The translations under genes were made by a program, and so were the position numbers. A stretch of 64,000 nt of DNA from Arsukibacterium sp. (GTDB taxonomy: Bacteria > Pseudomonadota > Gammaproteobacteria > Enterobacterales > Alteromonadaceae), in assembly GCF_018402695.1 (NCBI RefSeq), contig NZ_JAGYIM010000013.1, positions 1 to 64,000 on the forward strand, written 5' to 3'. Below the pieces are notes generated by a model. That model was not told the DNA's origin, searched no databases, and worked only from the letters and a program-made list of their open reading frames with translations. Shown here in pieces: positions 47,179-56,298 of the stretch (positions within the stretch are counted from its first letter, which is position 1; each line of letters begins with the position of its first letter).

Positions 47179-48627
47179 ATGTCATATAAAGCAGCACAGC
47201 AGTTTTTAATTGGTTGCCTGGCCAGTTTCAGTATTTTGAGCAGCCCGGCGATGGCTCAGTCTGGCTTGCCTGATATTGGTGGCAACGCCTTCTCGACTAT
47301 AACACCTGAAAAAGAGAAACAACTGGGCGATGTGTTGATGCGCCAGACCCGGGGGAATTTGCCCATGGTCTACGATCCATTGCTTGACGAGTATATCAAT
47401 GACCTGGGTAACCGCTTAGTTGCCCGGGCTAATGATGTTAAATTTCCTTTTAAGTTTTACTGGGTTAACAATAAAAATATTAACGCTTTTGCGACCCTGG
47501 GCGGTAATATTGCTTCGCATACCGGCACTCTGGCCATCTCCGATTCTGAGAGCGAATTTGCCTCAGTTATAGCGCATGAAATAGCCCATGTAACCCAACG
47601 TCATATTGCCCGCTTTGTCGAAGCCCAGAATCAACGTGCTCCTATGTCGTTAGCCGCAATACTGGGGGCCGTTGTACTGGCAACCGTCAACCCTGATGCC
47701 GGTATGGCTGCAATGATGGCAACCCAGGGTGCAGCACAGCAAAGTGCCATTAACTTTACCCGGGGTAACGAGCAGGAAGCCGATCGAATTGGGATGAAAG
47801 TACTGGCTGAGTCGGGTTTCGACCCTTATGCAGTGCCCGAATTTTTTTATAAACTGACGCAGCAAAATCGTTTTGTAAATCAGCAATTGGCGTTTTTGCA
47901 AACCCACCCGCTGTCTCAGGCCAGGGTAAGTGACACCCGGCTTCGGGCCGAGCAATTTCCAAAGCGTTACGTGCCCGATAGCAAGGATTACATTTTAAGC
48001 AAAGCCCGGGTGTTAGCACGTTATCAATACCCGACTAAAGAAACGATAGAGATATTTCAGCAAAGGTTGAGCCAGCCGGGTGGTAACACTAAAGCCAACC
48101 TTTACGGTCTGGCCCTGGCTAAACTTGACAATAGTAAGTTTGTTGAAGCCCAGGAGATTATTGAAGAATTACTGCAACAAGACCCACACAATTTGTATTA
48201 TGTAGATGCCTACACAGATATTTTACTGGGCCAGAATCAATTTGAAAAAGCGCTGGAAATGCTGGAGCAGGAGTACCTGATCAGACCCAATAACCAGGTT
48301 GTTACCCTGAACTATGCTAATGCGGCGGTTAAAGCGGGCAGTTATCGCCTGGCAATCCACCTGCTGCGCAACTTACTCTATTATAAGAGCGACAATATCC
48401 TTGCTTACGACTTACTGTCTGATGCCTACAAGCAACTTGAAGATTATCCGAAATATTATGAAGCCCGGGCAGATTTATACTATCAACTGGCGAACTACCC
48501 GAAAGCCATTGATGATCTGAACGAAGCGTTAAATCATATTGGAGAAAACTCCCGCCTGGAAAACAGGCGGGTCGAAGCAAAAAAACAACAGCTCCAGGCT
48601 GAGTTTGACCGGCTTAAACAAATGTAA
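47179..48627 (+). CDS. bepA: Beta-barrel assembly-enhancing protease BepA
   Basis: BepA (YfgC) is a periplasmic M48 metallopeptidase and chaperone that helps assemble or degrade LptD and other outer-membrane proteins. A signal peptide ends near residue 27 (SSPAMA), the zinc site HEIAHVTQRH lies near residue 133 with the distal Glu in GNEQEADRIG, and residues 300-480 carry TPR repeats. Length 482 aa (E. coli 487). The following yfgD gene keeps the E. coli order. Confidence 0.95.
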   Translation: MSYKAAQQFLIGCLASFSILSSPAMAQSGLPDIGGNAFSTITPEKEKQLGDVLMRQTRGNLPMVYDPLLDEYINDLGNRLVARANDVKFPFKFYWVNNKNINAFATLGGNIASHTGTLAISDSESEFASVIAHEIAHVTQRHIARFVEAQNQRAPMSLAAILGAVVLATVNPDAGMAAMMATQGAAQQSAINFTRGNEQEADRIGMKVLAESGFDPYAVPEFFYKLTQQNRFVNQQLAFLQTHPLSQARVSDTRLRAEQFPKRYVPDSKDYILSKARVLARYQYPTKETIEIFQQRLSQPGGNTKANLYGLALAKLDNSKFVEAQEIIEELLQQDPHNLYYVDAYTDILLGQNQFEKALEMLEQEYLIRPNNQVVTLNYANAAVKAGSYRLAIHLLRNLLYYKSDNILAYDLLSDAYKQLEDYPKYYEARADLYYQLANYPKAIDDLNEALNHIGENSRLENRRVEAKKQQLQAEFDRLKQM

Positions 48628-48687
48628 CCAAGGTTATTTTATCAGCTTCTTACAGCTAACCAGACACTGAACGTTAACGGACACACT

Positions 48688-49035
48688 ATGATTACGATTT
48701 ACCACAACCCTCGTTGCTCAAAAAGCCGCGATGCCCTGGCGTTGCTGCAACAACATGACAGTGATAATTTAACTGTTATCGACTATATGAAAACCCCACC
48801 AACCTGTGCTGAATTAACCGTCATTCTTGCCAGACTTAACCTTTCTGCCCGCAGCTTACTGCGCAGTAAAGAGGCAGAATATAGCGCGTTGCAACTTGAC
48901 AACCCGGCCCTTAGCGAACAACAACTGATTAAAGCAATGACAGAAAATCCGAAGCTGATTGAGCGGCCTATTGTTATTAATGGTGATCGGGCAGCCATTG
49001 GCCGGCCATTAAGTAATATAAGCGCAATTCTCTGA
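48688..49035 (+). CDS. yfgD: ArsC-family arsenate reductase-like protein YfgD
   Basis: A 115-aa thioredoxin-fold reductase: ITIYHNPRCSKSRDALALL with the single catalytic Cys in PRCSKS, then YMKTPPTC and KLIERPIVINGDRAAIGRP, with the Arg characteristic of glutaredoxin-coupled ArsC. E. coli YfgD is the closest named relative. No other ars genes are present, so an arsenic role is not supported by context. Its stop shares a base with the wrbA start (TGATG). Confidence 0.9.
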   Translation: MITIYHNPRCSKSRDALALLQQHDSDNLTVIDYMKTPPTCAELTVILARLNLSARSLLRSKEAEYSALQLDNPALSEQQLIKAMTENPKLIERPIVINGDRAAIGRPLSNISAIL

Positions 49036-49622
49036 TGAGCGCTCAGGTTTTGGTACTTTATTACTCCAGGCATGGCAGCGTGGCAGCACTGGCCGAGAAA
49101 ATTGCCATTGGTATTACCCAGGCCGGTGCCATAGCGGTTGTTCGCAGTATTGCCGGTTTTGAGCAAGAGCACCCCTGCCGTCATCCCGCTGTCAGCAATT
49201 CGGATCTGCGCCTGTGTGATGGTCTGGCATTTGGCAGCCCGGTGCGTTTTGGTAACATGGCGGCTGAGGCCAAAGCCTTCTGGGACAATACCAGTAGTGT
49301 CTGGCTAAAAGGTGAACTGATCAACAAAGCCGCCGGTGTGTTTACCTCCTCTGGCAGTATGCATGGGGGCAATGAAGCTAATTTATTGAGTATGATGTTA
49401 CCCTTACTCCACCACGGCATGGTATTAATGGGCATTCCCTATGCTGAGCCGGAATTACACAATACCCAAACTGGTGGCACGCCCTATGGCCCGACTCATG
49501 TCAGTGGTCTAAAAGGTGATACCAAATTAAGTGTGGATGAGCAACGCCTGGCTGTCGCTTTTGGTAAGCGACTTGCTCAACTGAGTATGTCCCTTAAATC
49601 TGCAGGTTTTGACAAACAATGA
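49035..49622 (+). CDS. wrbA: NAD(P)H:quinone oxidoreductase WrbA
   Basis: A flavodoxin-like FMN enzyme that performs two-electron reduction of quinones. Seen are VLYYSRHGSVAALAEKIAIG (FMN phosphate loop), AFGSPVRFGNMAAEAKAFWD, GVFTSSGSMHGGNEANLLSM and the C-terminal SGLKGDTKLSVDEQRLAVAF segment. Length 195 aa (E. coli 198). It sits between yfgD (1-nt overlap) and DUF2069 (4-nt overlap), a tight operon known also from related genera. Confidence 0.94.
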   Translation: MSAQVLVLYYSRHGSVAALAEKIAIGITQAGAIAVVRSIAGFEQEHPCRHPAVSNSDLRLCDGLAFGSPVRFGNMAAEAKAFWDNTSSVWLKGELINKAAGVFTSSGSMHGGNEANLLSMMLPLLHHGMVLMGIPYAEPELHNTQTGGTPYGPTHVSGLKGDTKLSVDEQRLAVAFGKRLAQLSMSLKSAGFDKQ

Positions 49623-50059
49623 ATAACGACACTGAAGTGGCAATGGCACCTAAAACCAGATTGTATCTGAGAATAGCCCGAACCGGATACTGGGGATTAT
49701 GGTTGCTAATCCCATTGTGGTTGTTATGGTTAGCCCCGGCAAGCTATGGTGGCGCCAGTGAGGTAACAGGCAATAAATTAATCAGCACTGGCCTGTTGTG
49801 GTTGCCGCTATGGTTGCCAATGTACGGCATTATTACCGGCAAAGCCTATACCTTTGCCTGGGCTAATTTTATTGTGATGATTTACTTTTTGCATAGTTTA
49901 ACCAACCTATGGGTCAGTTCAGGTTTATATCAGTTGCTGGCAGGCGTTGAGCTGGTATTAGCTTCAGCAATGTTTATTGGCTGCACTTACTATGCAAGGC
50001 ATCGGGGGATAGAGCTCGGGTTAAAAATCCCCAGGCTGAAAGACGATCCACGACAGTAA
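49619..50059 (+). CDS. DUF2069 inner-membrane protein
   Basis: A 146-aa protein with four membrane helices (GYWGLWLLIPLWLLWLAP; LISTGLLWLPLWLPMYGIIT; AYTFAWANFIVMIYFLHSL; LLAGVELVLASAMFIGCTYY) and a short charged C-terminus. This is the DUF2069 pattern, which commonly follows wrbA; function unknown. The ATG overlaps the wrbA stop (ATGA). Confidence 0.88.
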   Translation: MNNDTEVAMAPKTRLYLRIARTGYWGLWLLIPLWLLWLAPASYGGASEVTGNKLISTGLLWLPLWLPMYGIITGKAYTFAWANFIVMIYFLHSLTNLWVSSGLYQLLAGVELVLASAMFIGCTYYARHRGIELGLKIPRLKDDPRQ

Positions 50060-50076
50060 CCATCGACCAGTGTGAT

Positions 50077-50844
50077 TTAGTCGGCTTGTTCGCCTTTGTA
50101 GCGGCGCAGTTGGCGGGCAATGAACTTATTATCTACCAGTGTATTCAGCCCTCTGATTAAACGTGAGGCCAACTGGGAATTATGACGACTGATTGCACAG
50201 TAAACCGAAGGGGGTGCTGACCAGATAGGATCAGCACCAAAATTTCCTACCCCCCCATTATTCATAAAAAAATAATAAGACAAGTCGACACTCATCACCA
50301 CATCAAGCCGCCCTTGCTCAAGTCGTTTTAAGTTACTTTGTAACGAATGAGCATCGTCGCGAATAACATCGCCCAGCGCAAACACTTGCTCCAGCTCAGG
50401 GTAAGTAAAGCCCCGGGTTGTGCCTACCCGTTTGCCGGCTAAATCAGGTAACGCATTAATGGGTGGGCTATCAGCCCGACGGATAAATAATTGCTGGGTA
50501 GCAAATAATGGCGGGCTCCAGAAATACTGACTCGGCTCTGCCACCCAATCCGGATTGAGAAAACAGGCAATATCTGCCTGTCCTGACTCCAGCCAGCTTT
50601 CTATCCGCGCCCTGGGTAAATCCAGATACTGAATATCAAGCTGACTCACCAGTGCTAATGCATCCAGAATATCTTTACTTAAACCGGCGCTCAGTCTGCC
50701 AGAGTCATCAAAAATGGCATAGGGAGGCGTATTGCTGTCACTAACCACAGCCCGTAAAGCGCCTCTTTCGCTGGCAGCAGCAGTGAAGCTTGCTAACCCT
50801 ATCAGCAATAAGAGCCTGACACCCTGGCGCAGGATAAACAGCAT
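50077..50844 (-). CDS. Periplasmic solute-binding protein, family 3
   Basis: The protein has a signal peptide (LLLLIGLASFTAAAS) and the family 3 bacterial solute-binding fold: NTPPYAIFDDSGRLSAGLSK, then IESWLESGQADIACFLNPDW, GKRVGTTRGFTYPELEQVF, and LEQGRLDVVMSVDLSYYF. The ATG at 50844 is chosen for GAGG five bases before it. No ABC permease or ATPase gene is near, and no signalling domain is fused, so the ligand and partner are unknown. Convergent with the DUF2069 gene. Confidence 0.85.
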   Translation of the reverse strand: MLFILRQGVRLLLLIGLASFTAAASERGALRAVVSDSNTPPYAIFDDSGRLSAGLSKDILDALALVSQLDIQYLDLPRARIESWLESGQADIACFLNPDWVAEPSQYFWSPPLFATQQLFIRRADSPPINALPDLAGKRVGTTRGFTYPELEQVFALGDVIRDDAHSLQSNLKRLEQGRLDVVMSVDLSYYFFMNNGGVGNFGADPIWSAPPSVYCAISRHNSQLASRLIRGLNTLVDNKFIARQLRRYKGEQAD

Positions 50845-51014
50845 TAAAACCTCTTCGCATTCCACACCGTTATGGTTTACTAAATTAATTTAACATGCTT
50901 TATTAAAATAGCCAGTTTAGCGACACTCAGAAATATCAGGCAGACTCCGATCTGATACCCCCCAACAGCCGTAACCTTAATATGTTCGGCAACTGAATCG
51001 CAGTGAATTGAAGT

Positions 51015-51596
51015 ATGAGTAAACAACTGGCGTTATTTCCATTAAGCAGCTTTATTTTACCCGGCGGTAAAATGCGCTTACGTGTGTTTGAAAAACGTTA
51101 TATCAGGCTGGTAAAAGAGGCTGGACTGGGAAAGCGCAGCTTCGCGATGGCTTTACTAAACCCTTTTGTCACCCAGCAACATAAAGATCGGATCCTACCA
51201 CTGGCAACCGAGGTCGTTATTGACGATTTTGAACAACTTCCAGATGGCCTGTTAGGTATCACCGTCCGGGGGATTTCCCGGGTAGAAATTACCCGGCGCT
51301 GGCAGGAGGAAGACGGTCTGAATGTCGCACAGGTTAATGAGTTAAGCAGCTGGCCTGCAACACGACTGAGTCAGCGCTATACCGACCTTGCCAGCTCACT
51401 GCTCCACCTGCTGGCAGAATACCCTCAATTACAGCAACTCTATCCTGAGCCTGAGCTTGATAACGCCAGCTGGCTGGCATCGCGCTGGCTGGAATTAATG
51501 CCAATGCAACCCGGGTTGAAACAAAAGCTGTCAGCTGAGCATGACCCACTAACCTGCCTGGAAAGTTTGCAAAACTGGCTTGAACATAATACTTGA
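51015..51596 (+). CDS. LON peptidase substrate-binding domain protein
   Basis: A 193-aa stand-alone version of the Lon N-terminal (PUA-like) domain: LALFPLSSFILPGGKMRLRV, then FEKRYIRLVKEAG, VVIDDFEQLPDGLLGITVRG and a helical C-terminal half. There is no ATPase or protease domain. Such proteins are widespread and may bind unfolded proteins; no function is proven. A single-gene unit between the solute-binding protein and queE. Confidence 0.87.
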   Translation: MSKQLALFPLSSFILPGGKMRLRVFEKRYIRLVKEAGLGKRSFAMALLNPFVTQQHKDRILPLATEVVIDDFEQLPDGLLGITVRGISRVEITRRWQEEDGLNVAQVNELSSWPATRLSQRYTDLASSLLHLLAEYPQLQQLYPEPELDNASWLASRWLELMPMQPGLKQKLSAEHDPLTCLESLQNWLEHNT

Positions 51597-51632
51597 ACAA
51601 TGTGAGCTTAATACCGTTTACCTAACACTTGC

Positions 51633-52301
51633 CTATTCTATTCCCAAATATTTATGCACCTGAACACTTAGCCGCCAGTTATGTTTTTTACAGTAAGCAA
51701 TGGCCAGGGCGGTTGCTTTAGCTTGCTGGCTAATCGGCTGCAGATAAATTAGCTTAGTGCTGATGTCAGTTTGCTCTAACAATTGTAAAAGCTGCGCTAT
51801 ATGTTTATCCATGGCCACCGGATGCTTTATTTCATCCGCCCGGTCCAGCGCGCTTTGCAACACGTTATAGCCACCTTTCATATTTATCTTTGGCGATACG
51901 GTAACCCAGCTCTTTGCCGGTACCCGAATCTCAAAGGTGCCGCTGGTTTCAATTTGGGTTTGATAACCAGCGTCTTGCAAAGTGTTACAAAGCGGATTGA
52001 GATCATACATGCAAGGCTCACCGCCGGTAATTACCACGTGTCGTGCCTGGTAACCTTCATTTTTAAACAGGGTCAGTATTTGTTCAGCAGATACAGAAGT
52101 CCACTGCTCCGTATCACCGGCTTTGGCCATCATCTTGTCCAGCTTAACTTCAAGCTCAGGATTAACCAGCCAGGTATGCTTGGTATCACACCAGGCGCAA
52201 CCCACCGGGCAACCTTGCAGCCGGATAAATATCGCAGGCACCCCGGTAAAACTGCCTTCGCCCTGGATGGTTTCGAAAATTTCATTAACCTTATACAACA
52301 A
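51633..52301 (-). CDS. queE: 7-carboxy-7-deazaguanine synthase (radical SAM)
   Basis: QueE converts CPH4 to CDG in queuosine synthesis. The radical-SAM cluster motif CPVGCAWCDTKHTW and FETIQGEGSFTGVPAIFIRL match E. coli QueE. No ATG lies near the family N-terminus; the TTG at 52301, nine bases after AGGA, gives MLYKVNEIFETIQGEG, close to the E. coli start. The open frame continues upstream to 52478 into the queC region, but that part has no similarity. Length 222 aa (E. coli 223). Divergent from queC. Confidence 0.93.
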   Translation of the reverse strand: MLYKVNEIFETIQGEGSFTGVPAIFIRLQGCPVGCAWCDTKHTWLVNPELEVKLDKMMAKAGDTEQWTSVSAEQILTLFKNEGYQARHVVITGGEPCMYDLNPLCNTLQDAGYQTQIETSGTFEIRVPAKSWVTVSPKINMKGGYNVLQSALDRADEIKHPVAMDKHIAQLLQLLEQTDISTKLIYLQPISQQAKATALAIAYCKKHNWRLSVQVHKYLGIE

Positions 52302-52397
52302 GCCGCGGTTTCCTTTATGACAAGCAGGTGATCTGACCGCGATGTTCAAGTACAATGCGCGGCCAATTTGTCCGGTATTATACAGAGAGAGGCACTG

Positions 52398-53054
52398 ATG
52401 AGCCAAAAAGTTGTGGTTATTTATTCTGGTGGTATGGATTCTTTTACCATATTGCACAAAGCAGTAGCCGCCGGCCACGACGTTTATGCGTTATCATTTA
52501 ACTATGGCCAGCGTCATGTTAAAGAGCTGATATGTGCCGCCAATGTTTGTAAAGAACTGAATATAAACCATAAAATTGTTGATATTTCAGCAATTAACCA
52601 GCTGATAAGTGGCTCATCCCTGACCAGTGACATCGATGTGCCAGAGGGCCATTATGCCGCCGATAATATGAAATCGACAGTGGTGCCCAACCGCAACATG
52701 ATATTGCTGTCGTTAGCCGTGGGCTATGCCGACTCAATCGGTGCCCGGGCGGTTTATTATGGCGCGCATTCCGGTGACCACTTTATTTATCCGGATTGCC
52801 GGCCAGAGTTTGTCCAGAAAATGAATGATGTTTGTCAGATTGCCAACTACCAGCCGGTTGATATTGTCAGCCCTTATCTTTATCAGACTAAAATTGAAAT
52901 ATTAGCAGACGGCCTGGCAATGAACCTTGATTACAGCAAGACCTGGACCTGTTATAACGGCCGTGAAAAAGCCTGCGGTAAATGTGGTTCCTGTCAGGAG
53001 CGTTTAGAAGCCTTTGCCCTGAATAACGCTACTGATCCGCTTCCCTACGAATAA
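52398..53054 (+). CDS. queC: 7-cyano-7-deazaguanine synthase
   Basis: QueC makes preQ0 from CDG using ATP and ammonia, the step after QueE. The PP-loop [14 protein letters not shown] is at the N-terminus, [17 protein letters not shown] follows, and the C-terminal zinc site [15 protein letters not shown] has four cysteines. The ATG at 52398 is preceded by GAGAGG five bases away. Length 218 aa (E. coli 231). The starts of queE and queC are 96 bp apart and must share a compact divergent promoter; no preQ1 riboswitch is visible there. Confidence 0.95.
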   Translation: MSQKVVVIYSGGMDSFTILHKAVAAGHDVYALSFNYGQRHVKELICAANVCKELNINHKIVDISAINQLISGSSLTSDIDVPEGHYAADNMKSTVVPNRNMILLSLAVGYADSIGARAVYYGAHSGDHFIYPDCRPEFVQKMNDVCQIANYQPVDIVSPYLYQTKIEILADGLAMNLDYSKTWTCYNGREKACGKCGSCQERLEAFALNNATDPLPYE

Positions 53055-53122
53055 CATGTCGTTGCAACTGATCCAGAACCACTCCTTCTAACATATTGGT
53101 TATAACATATAGAGAAGCGGCC

Positions 53123-53150
53123 TTGTTGCTGCTTTTGTTGTCTCTATAAT
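53123..53150 (+). promoter_or_regulatory. Promoter of the symporter gene
   Basis: TTGTTG (53123-53128) and a perfect TATAAT (53145-53150) are separated by 16 bp, placing the start of transcription about 40 bp before the symporter ATG. Confidence 0.6.
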
Positions 53151-53198
53151 GGCGCAACTTTTTATTTTAGCGATAGTTTTACGCTCAGGTGGTAACGT

Positions 53199-54449
53199 AT
53201 GTTGGCGTTCTGGTTTGCAATCCCCTTCTGGCAACGGGTACTAGGTGCCTTGGTTCTTGGCATCATAGCCGGCCTGGTGTTAGGTGAAGCCGCCACCGTG
53301 TTAAAACCGCTGGGCACCCTGTTTATTAATGCCATTAAGATGCTGGTTGTGCCGTTAGTGTTATTTGCCCTGATCACCAGTATTACCTCGCTGGCTGATA
53401 ACCAGAAAATGGGCCGACTGGCCGGTAAAACTATTGGCTTATTCTTGTTCACTGCTTTTATTGCCAGTTTAATTGGCTTAACCATAGGTAGCTTAATGAA
53501 CTGGGGCGATGCCCTGCAACTTACCGCCAGTGAGGTGCGTGAACGCACTATCCCACCGGTAGCCGATGTTATTACCGGTTTAATTCCTACCAATCCGGTT
53601 GCCGCGCTGGTTAATGGCAATGTGCTGCAAATAATCATCTTTGCCAGTCTGGTCGGGATTGCTATAAATGTCGTTGGCGAAAAAGCGGAGCCAATGAAAA
53701 AAGTAATCCATGCGGGCGCGGAAATAATGTATCAGATCACCCGAATGGTTATGCAGTTAACACCTCTGGGCGTATTTGGTCTGATGGCCTGGGCCATCGG
53801 CAGCTTCGGGTTAGCCACCCTGCTGCCACTGAGCAAATTTATTATTGCGATCTATATCGCCTGCTTTATTCATATCATTGTTGTGTACGGTGGCTTGGTA
53901 AAACTGTTTGGCGGTATCGGCATCCGGGCCTTTTTCAAGGCAGTATTACCCGCCCAGCTAGTGGCTTACAGCAGTGCCAGCAGCTACGGCACCCTGCCGG
54001 TCAGCTACAAAGTAGTTACTGAAGATCTTAAGGTTGCAAAAAGTTATGCCAGCTTTGTGCTACCGCTGGGTGCCACCATTAATATGGATGGCTGCGGCGG
54101 AATTTTCCCGGCGATAGCGGCTATTTTTATTGCCCATATATATGGCATACCGCTGGATACCCTGGATTACCTGCTTATCGCTGGCACGGCAACGCTGGCT
54201 TCAGTTGGCACTGCCGGCGTGCCCGGCACGGCGATGGTAATGTTAACGGTTACTCTAAGTGTGGTTGGCTTACCCCTGGAAGGTATTGCCTTTATCGCGG
54301 CAGTCGACCGGATCATCGATATGATGCGCACCGCCACCAATGTTACCGGCGATACCATGGTAGCTTTGGTGATAGGCCGCTCAGAAGGCTTAGTAAATGA
54401 AGCCGCCCAGCCAGATATGCCAGATACTGCTGCCGCGGTTACGCGCTAG
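53199..54449 (+). CDS. Dicarboxylate/amino acid:cation symporter (DAACS family)
   Basis: A 416-aa carrier of the GltP/DctA fold with eight membrane helices and two re-entrant hairpins. The first serine-rich hairpin is AYSSASSYGTLPVSYK, the cation site has GATINMDGCGG, and the second hairpin and helix 8 are ASVGTAGVPGTAMVM and DRIIDMMRTATNVTGD. The substrate could be glutamate/aspartate or C4-dicarboxylates. The Arg in DMMRTATNV favours acidic substrates of the dicarboxylate or glutamate type. AGGTGG precedes the ATG. Confidence 0.92.
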   Translation: MLAFWFAIPFWQRVLGALVLGIIAGLVLGEAATVLKPLGTLFINAIKMLVVPLVLFALITSITSLADNQKMGRLAGKTIGLFLFTAFIASLIGLTIGSLMNWGDALQLTASEVRERTIPPVADVITGLIPTNPVAALVNGNVLQIIIFASLVGIAINVVGEKAEPMKKVIHAGAEIMYQITRMVMQLTPLGVFGLMAWAIGSFGLATLLPLSKFIIAIYIACFIHIIVVYGGLVKLFGGIGIRAFFKAVLPAQLVAYSSASSYGTLPVSYKVVTEDLKVAKSYASFVLPLGATINMDGCGGIFPAIAAIFIAHIYGIPLDTLDYLLIAGTATLASVGTAGVPGTAMVMLTVTLSVVGLPLEGIAFIAAVDRIIDMMRTATNVTGDTMVALVIGRSEGLVNEAAQPDMPDTAAAVTR

Positions 54450-54474
54450 CATTCAGACTACCAGCGTCTGATTG

Positions 54475-54507
54475 CAGCCCCAGCCCGGTGCGCCAAAGCT
54501 GGGGTTG
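54475..54507. terminator. Terminator between symporter gene and lysC
   Basis: A 10-bp stem (CAGCCCCAGC / GCTGGGGTTG, one G-T pair) with a 13-base loop lies between two convergent genes. The T tracts are weak, so it may act as a stem-loop mRNA end rather than a classic terminator. Confidence 0.5.
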
Positions 54508-54517
54508 TTAACTTAAA

Positions 54518-55867
54518 TCAGGCGCTGAACAGGTTTGAATGCAACTGTTTCACCACGGCCGGCGCATCCGCATCCTGCACTAAGAAGCACAGGTTATGTT
54601 TTGAAGCACCATGGCAAATCAGCCGCATATTAATCCGCTCCAGCGTTTGAAAAAGCTCACCGGTAATGCCTTTGCTGCTATGCAAATGGTTTCCAATAAC
54701 CGCCACCAGGCTTAACCCCTGCTCGACTACCACCTCACAAAACGCCCGCAGTTCCGCCAGTGCCGGCTCTACGGCATGACTAAAAGCACTGGTCATGCCG
54801 CCTTCATCCAGTGTGAGAGCAACGCTGATTTCCGACGTAGTGACCAAATCGACTGAAATCTGATGCCGGCTTAAAATATCAAACACCCGGGCTAAGAAAC
54901 CGGCAGCATGCAGCATATCAGGGCTTTTTACCGTGATTAAGGTTTGTGATTTACGCAGGGCAATAGCACGGTATGGTGGCCGTTGCTGTACTTCCCTGGC
55001 AATCCAGGTGCCACCGGCTTCCGGCTCACGACTGGAGCCAACAAACACGCCGATATTACGCCGCATGGCCGGAATAAGCGTGGCCGGGTGCAGTACTTTG
55101 GCGCCAAAGGTGGCCATTTCTGCCGCTTCATCAAAGCTAATTTCAGCAATACAGCGTGCCTGATCCGTCAACCTTGGGTCGGTAGTAAAAATGCCGACCA
55201 CATCCGTCCAGATTTGCACCGTATCAGCCTGCAGTGCTTCAGCCAGCAAGGCGGCGCTATAGTCAGAGCCGCCGCGGCCAAGGGTGGTGGTTTGCTCAAA
55301 CTCATCCTGGCCAATAAAACCCTGGGTTACAATTCGTTGCTCTGCAATAAGTGGCTTTAAATGTACTTCAGACAGTTCAGCAATGAGTTTAACCTGCGGC
55401 TCAGCGCGGCCAAAGCGGCTGTCAGTGCGCATTATCCGGCGAATATCAAAACATTGTGCCTGAGCGCCCCGCTCGCGCAATACCTGACTGAACAGCGCAG
55501 AACTTAGGCGTTCACCAAATGACTGAATAAGATCCTTGTGCGCGCTGCTATATACCGCGCCGCCGTTTTCAATTAACGCTTTGAGCTCTGTCAGCAGTAA
55601 TTCGATAGCCTGTGCCACCTGCTCTGGCTGAGCAAGGCGGTTTAGTACTGCAAGGGTAATGGTTTCGATGCCGGCATAAGCATCATAGCGCTCGGTAACA
55701 TTCGTAGTTTTGGTAATTTCAACTAACAAATTGGTTACACCAGAGCTGGCGCTGACCACGACGACCCGTATTGCTTCATTGGCCAGAATAATATCGGCAC
55801 AGCGGGACATCGCATCAAAATCAGCAACACTGGTGCCGCCGAATTTTGCAATAATAAGATTGGACAA
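54518..55867 (-). CDS. lysC: Lysine-sensitive aspartokinase III
   Basis: LysC phosphorylates aspartate, the first step to lysine, threonine and methionine. The kinase motif IAKFGGTSVADFDAM opens the protein, GRGGSDYSAALLAEAL lies mid-domain, and two C-terminal ACT domains (VFDILSRHQISVDLVTTSE) mediate inhibition. Length 449 aa equals E. coli LysC. It starts at a TTG, eight bases after AAGGAG. A lysine riboswitch in the leader gives a second level of lysine control. Confidence 0.96.
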   Translation of the reverse strand: MSNLIIAKFGGTSVADFDAMSRCADIILANEAIRVVVVSASSGVTNLLVEITKTTNVTERYDAYAGIETITLAVLNRLAQPEQVAQAIELLLTELKALIENGGAVYSSAHKDLIQSFGERLSSALFSQVLRERGAQAQCFDIRRIMRTDSRFGRAEPQVKLIAELSEVHLKPLIAEQRIVTQGFIGQDEFEQTTTLGRGGSDYSAALLAEALQADTVQIWTDVVGIFTTDPRLTDQARCIAEISFDEAAEMATFGAKVLHPATLIPAMRRNIGVFVGSSREPEAGGTWIAREVQQRPPYRAIALRKSQTLITVKSPDMLHAAGFLARVFDILSRHQISVDLVTTSEISVALTLDEGGMTSAFSHAVEPALAELRAFCEVVVEQGLSLVAVIGNHLHSSKGITGELFQTLERINMRLICHGASKHNLCFLVQDADAPAVVKQLHSNLFSA

Positions 55868-56298
55868 GGGTGTCTCTCCTTACAAAATAAAATAAGCAGA
55901 GCATGGCTTTTGCTAATTGCAGCAAAACGGGAATGGTTACAGACCGTTGCTATCGATAACAAAGGCCAGAAGCTCTCCACCAAACAAACAGGTGACAGTC
56001 GGCAGGATTCAGCCTGCCCGACCGAAAGTACTCTCACTATACAGAGTGCTCTCTCGGCGTTAATCCCCCTGGCCCGCGCTGCGAAGTATAGTCTTCTGTC
56101 ACGGGTTACCTGGTTAACGCGCCTCTTCTGGTCTATCAGATATGATTGACGGCGGCCACTTTACCCTGTCAGCCGCCAGATAGCAATAGCCTTTTAGCCG
56201 TCTATCAGCTTAGCGCACGTCTACCGATTACTATCGGTTATTTTGCGCCGCATCATAGCAGTATTAACTGAATACTGCCTTAGCAAGAATAACTTTAA
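55868..56298 (-). other. lysC leader and flanking gene-free region
   Basis: This 430-bp gap holds the lysine riboswitch (55962-56142) and, towards lysC, about 90 nt of expression platform. No strong intrinsic terminator is visible in that platform; a weak AAGC/GCTT hairpin followed by ATTTTATTTT is the best candidate. The SD AAGGAG lies 8 nt before the TTG start. Upstream of the aptamer, 56150-56298, I see no gene. Confidence 0.6.
55962..56142 (-). ncRNA. Lysine riboswitch (L box)
   Basis: On the minus strand all hallmark pieces of the L box occur in order: P1 5' strand and AGACCAGAAGAGGCGCG, GGGGGATTAACGCCGA, the P4 loop GCAGGCTGAATCCTGC, ACTGTCACC, and GGTGGAGAGCTTCTGGCC as the 3' strand pairing back to P1. 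It matches the E. coli lysC leader in order and sequence. It lies about 95 nt before the lysC start, and lysine binding should lower lysC expression. Confidence 0.93.

Noticed and set aside
53162-53638. 158-aa minus-strand frame
   Set aside because: It lies antisense to the symporter gene, whose family motifs are unmistakable.
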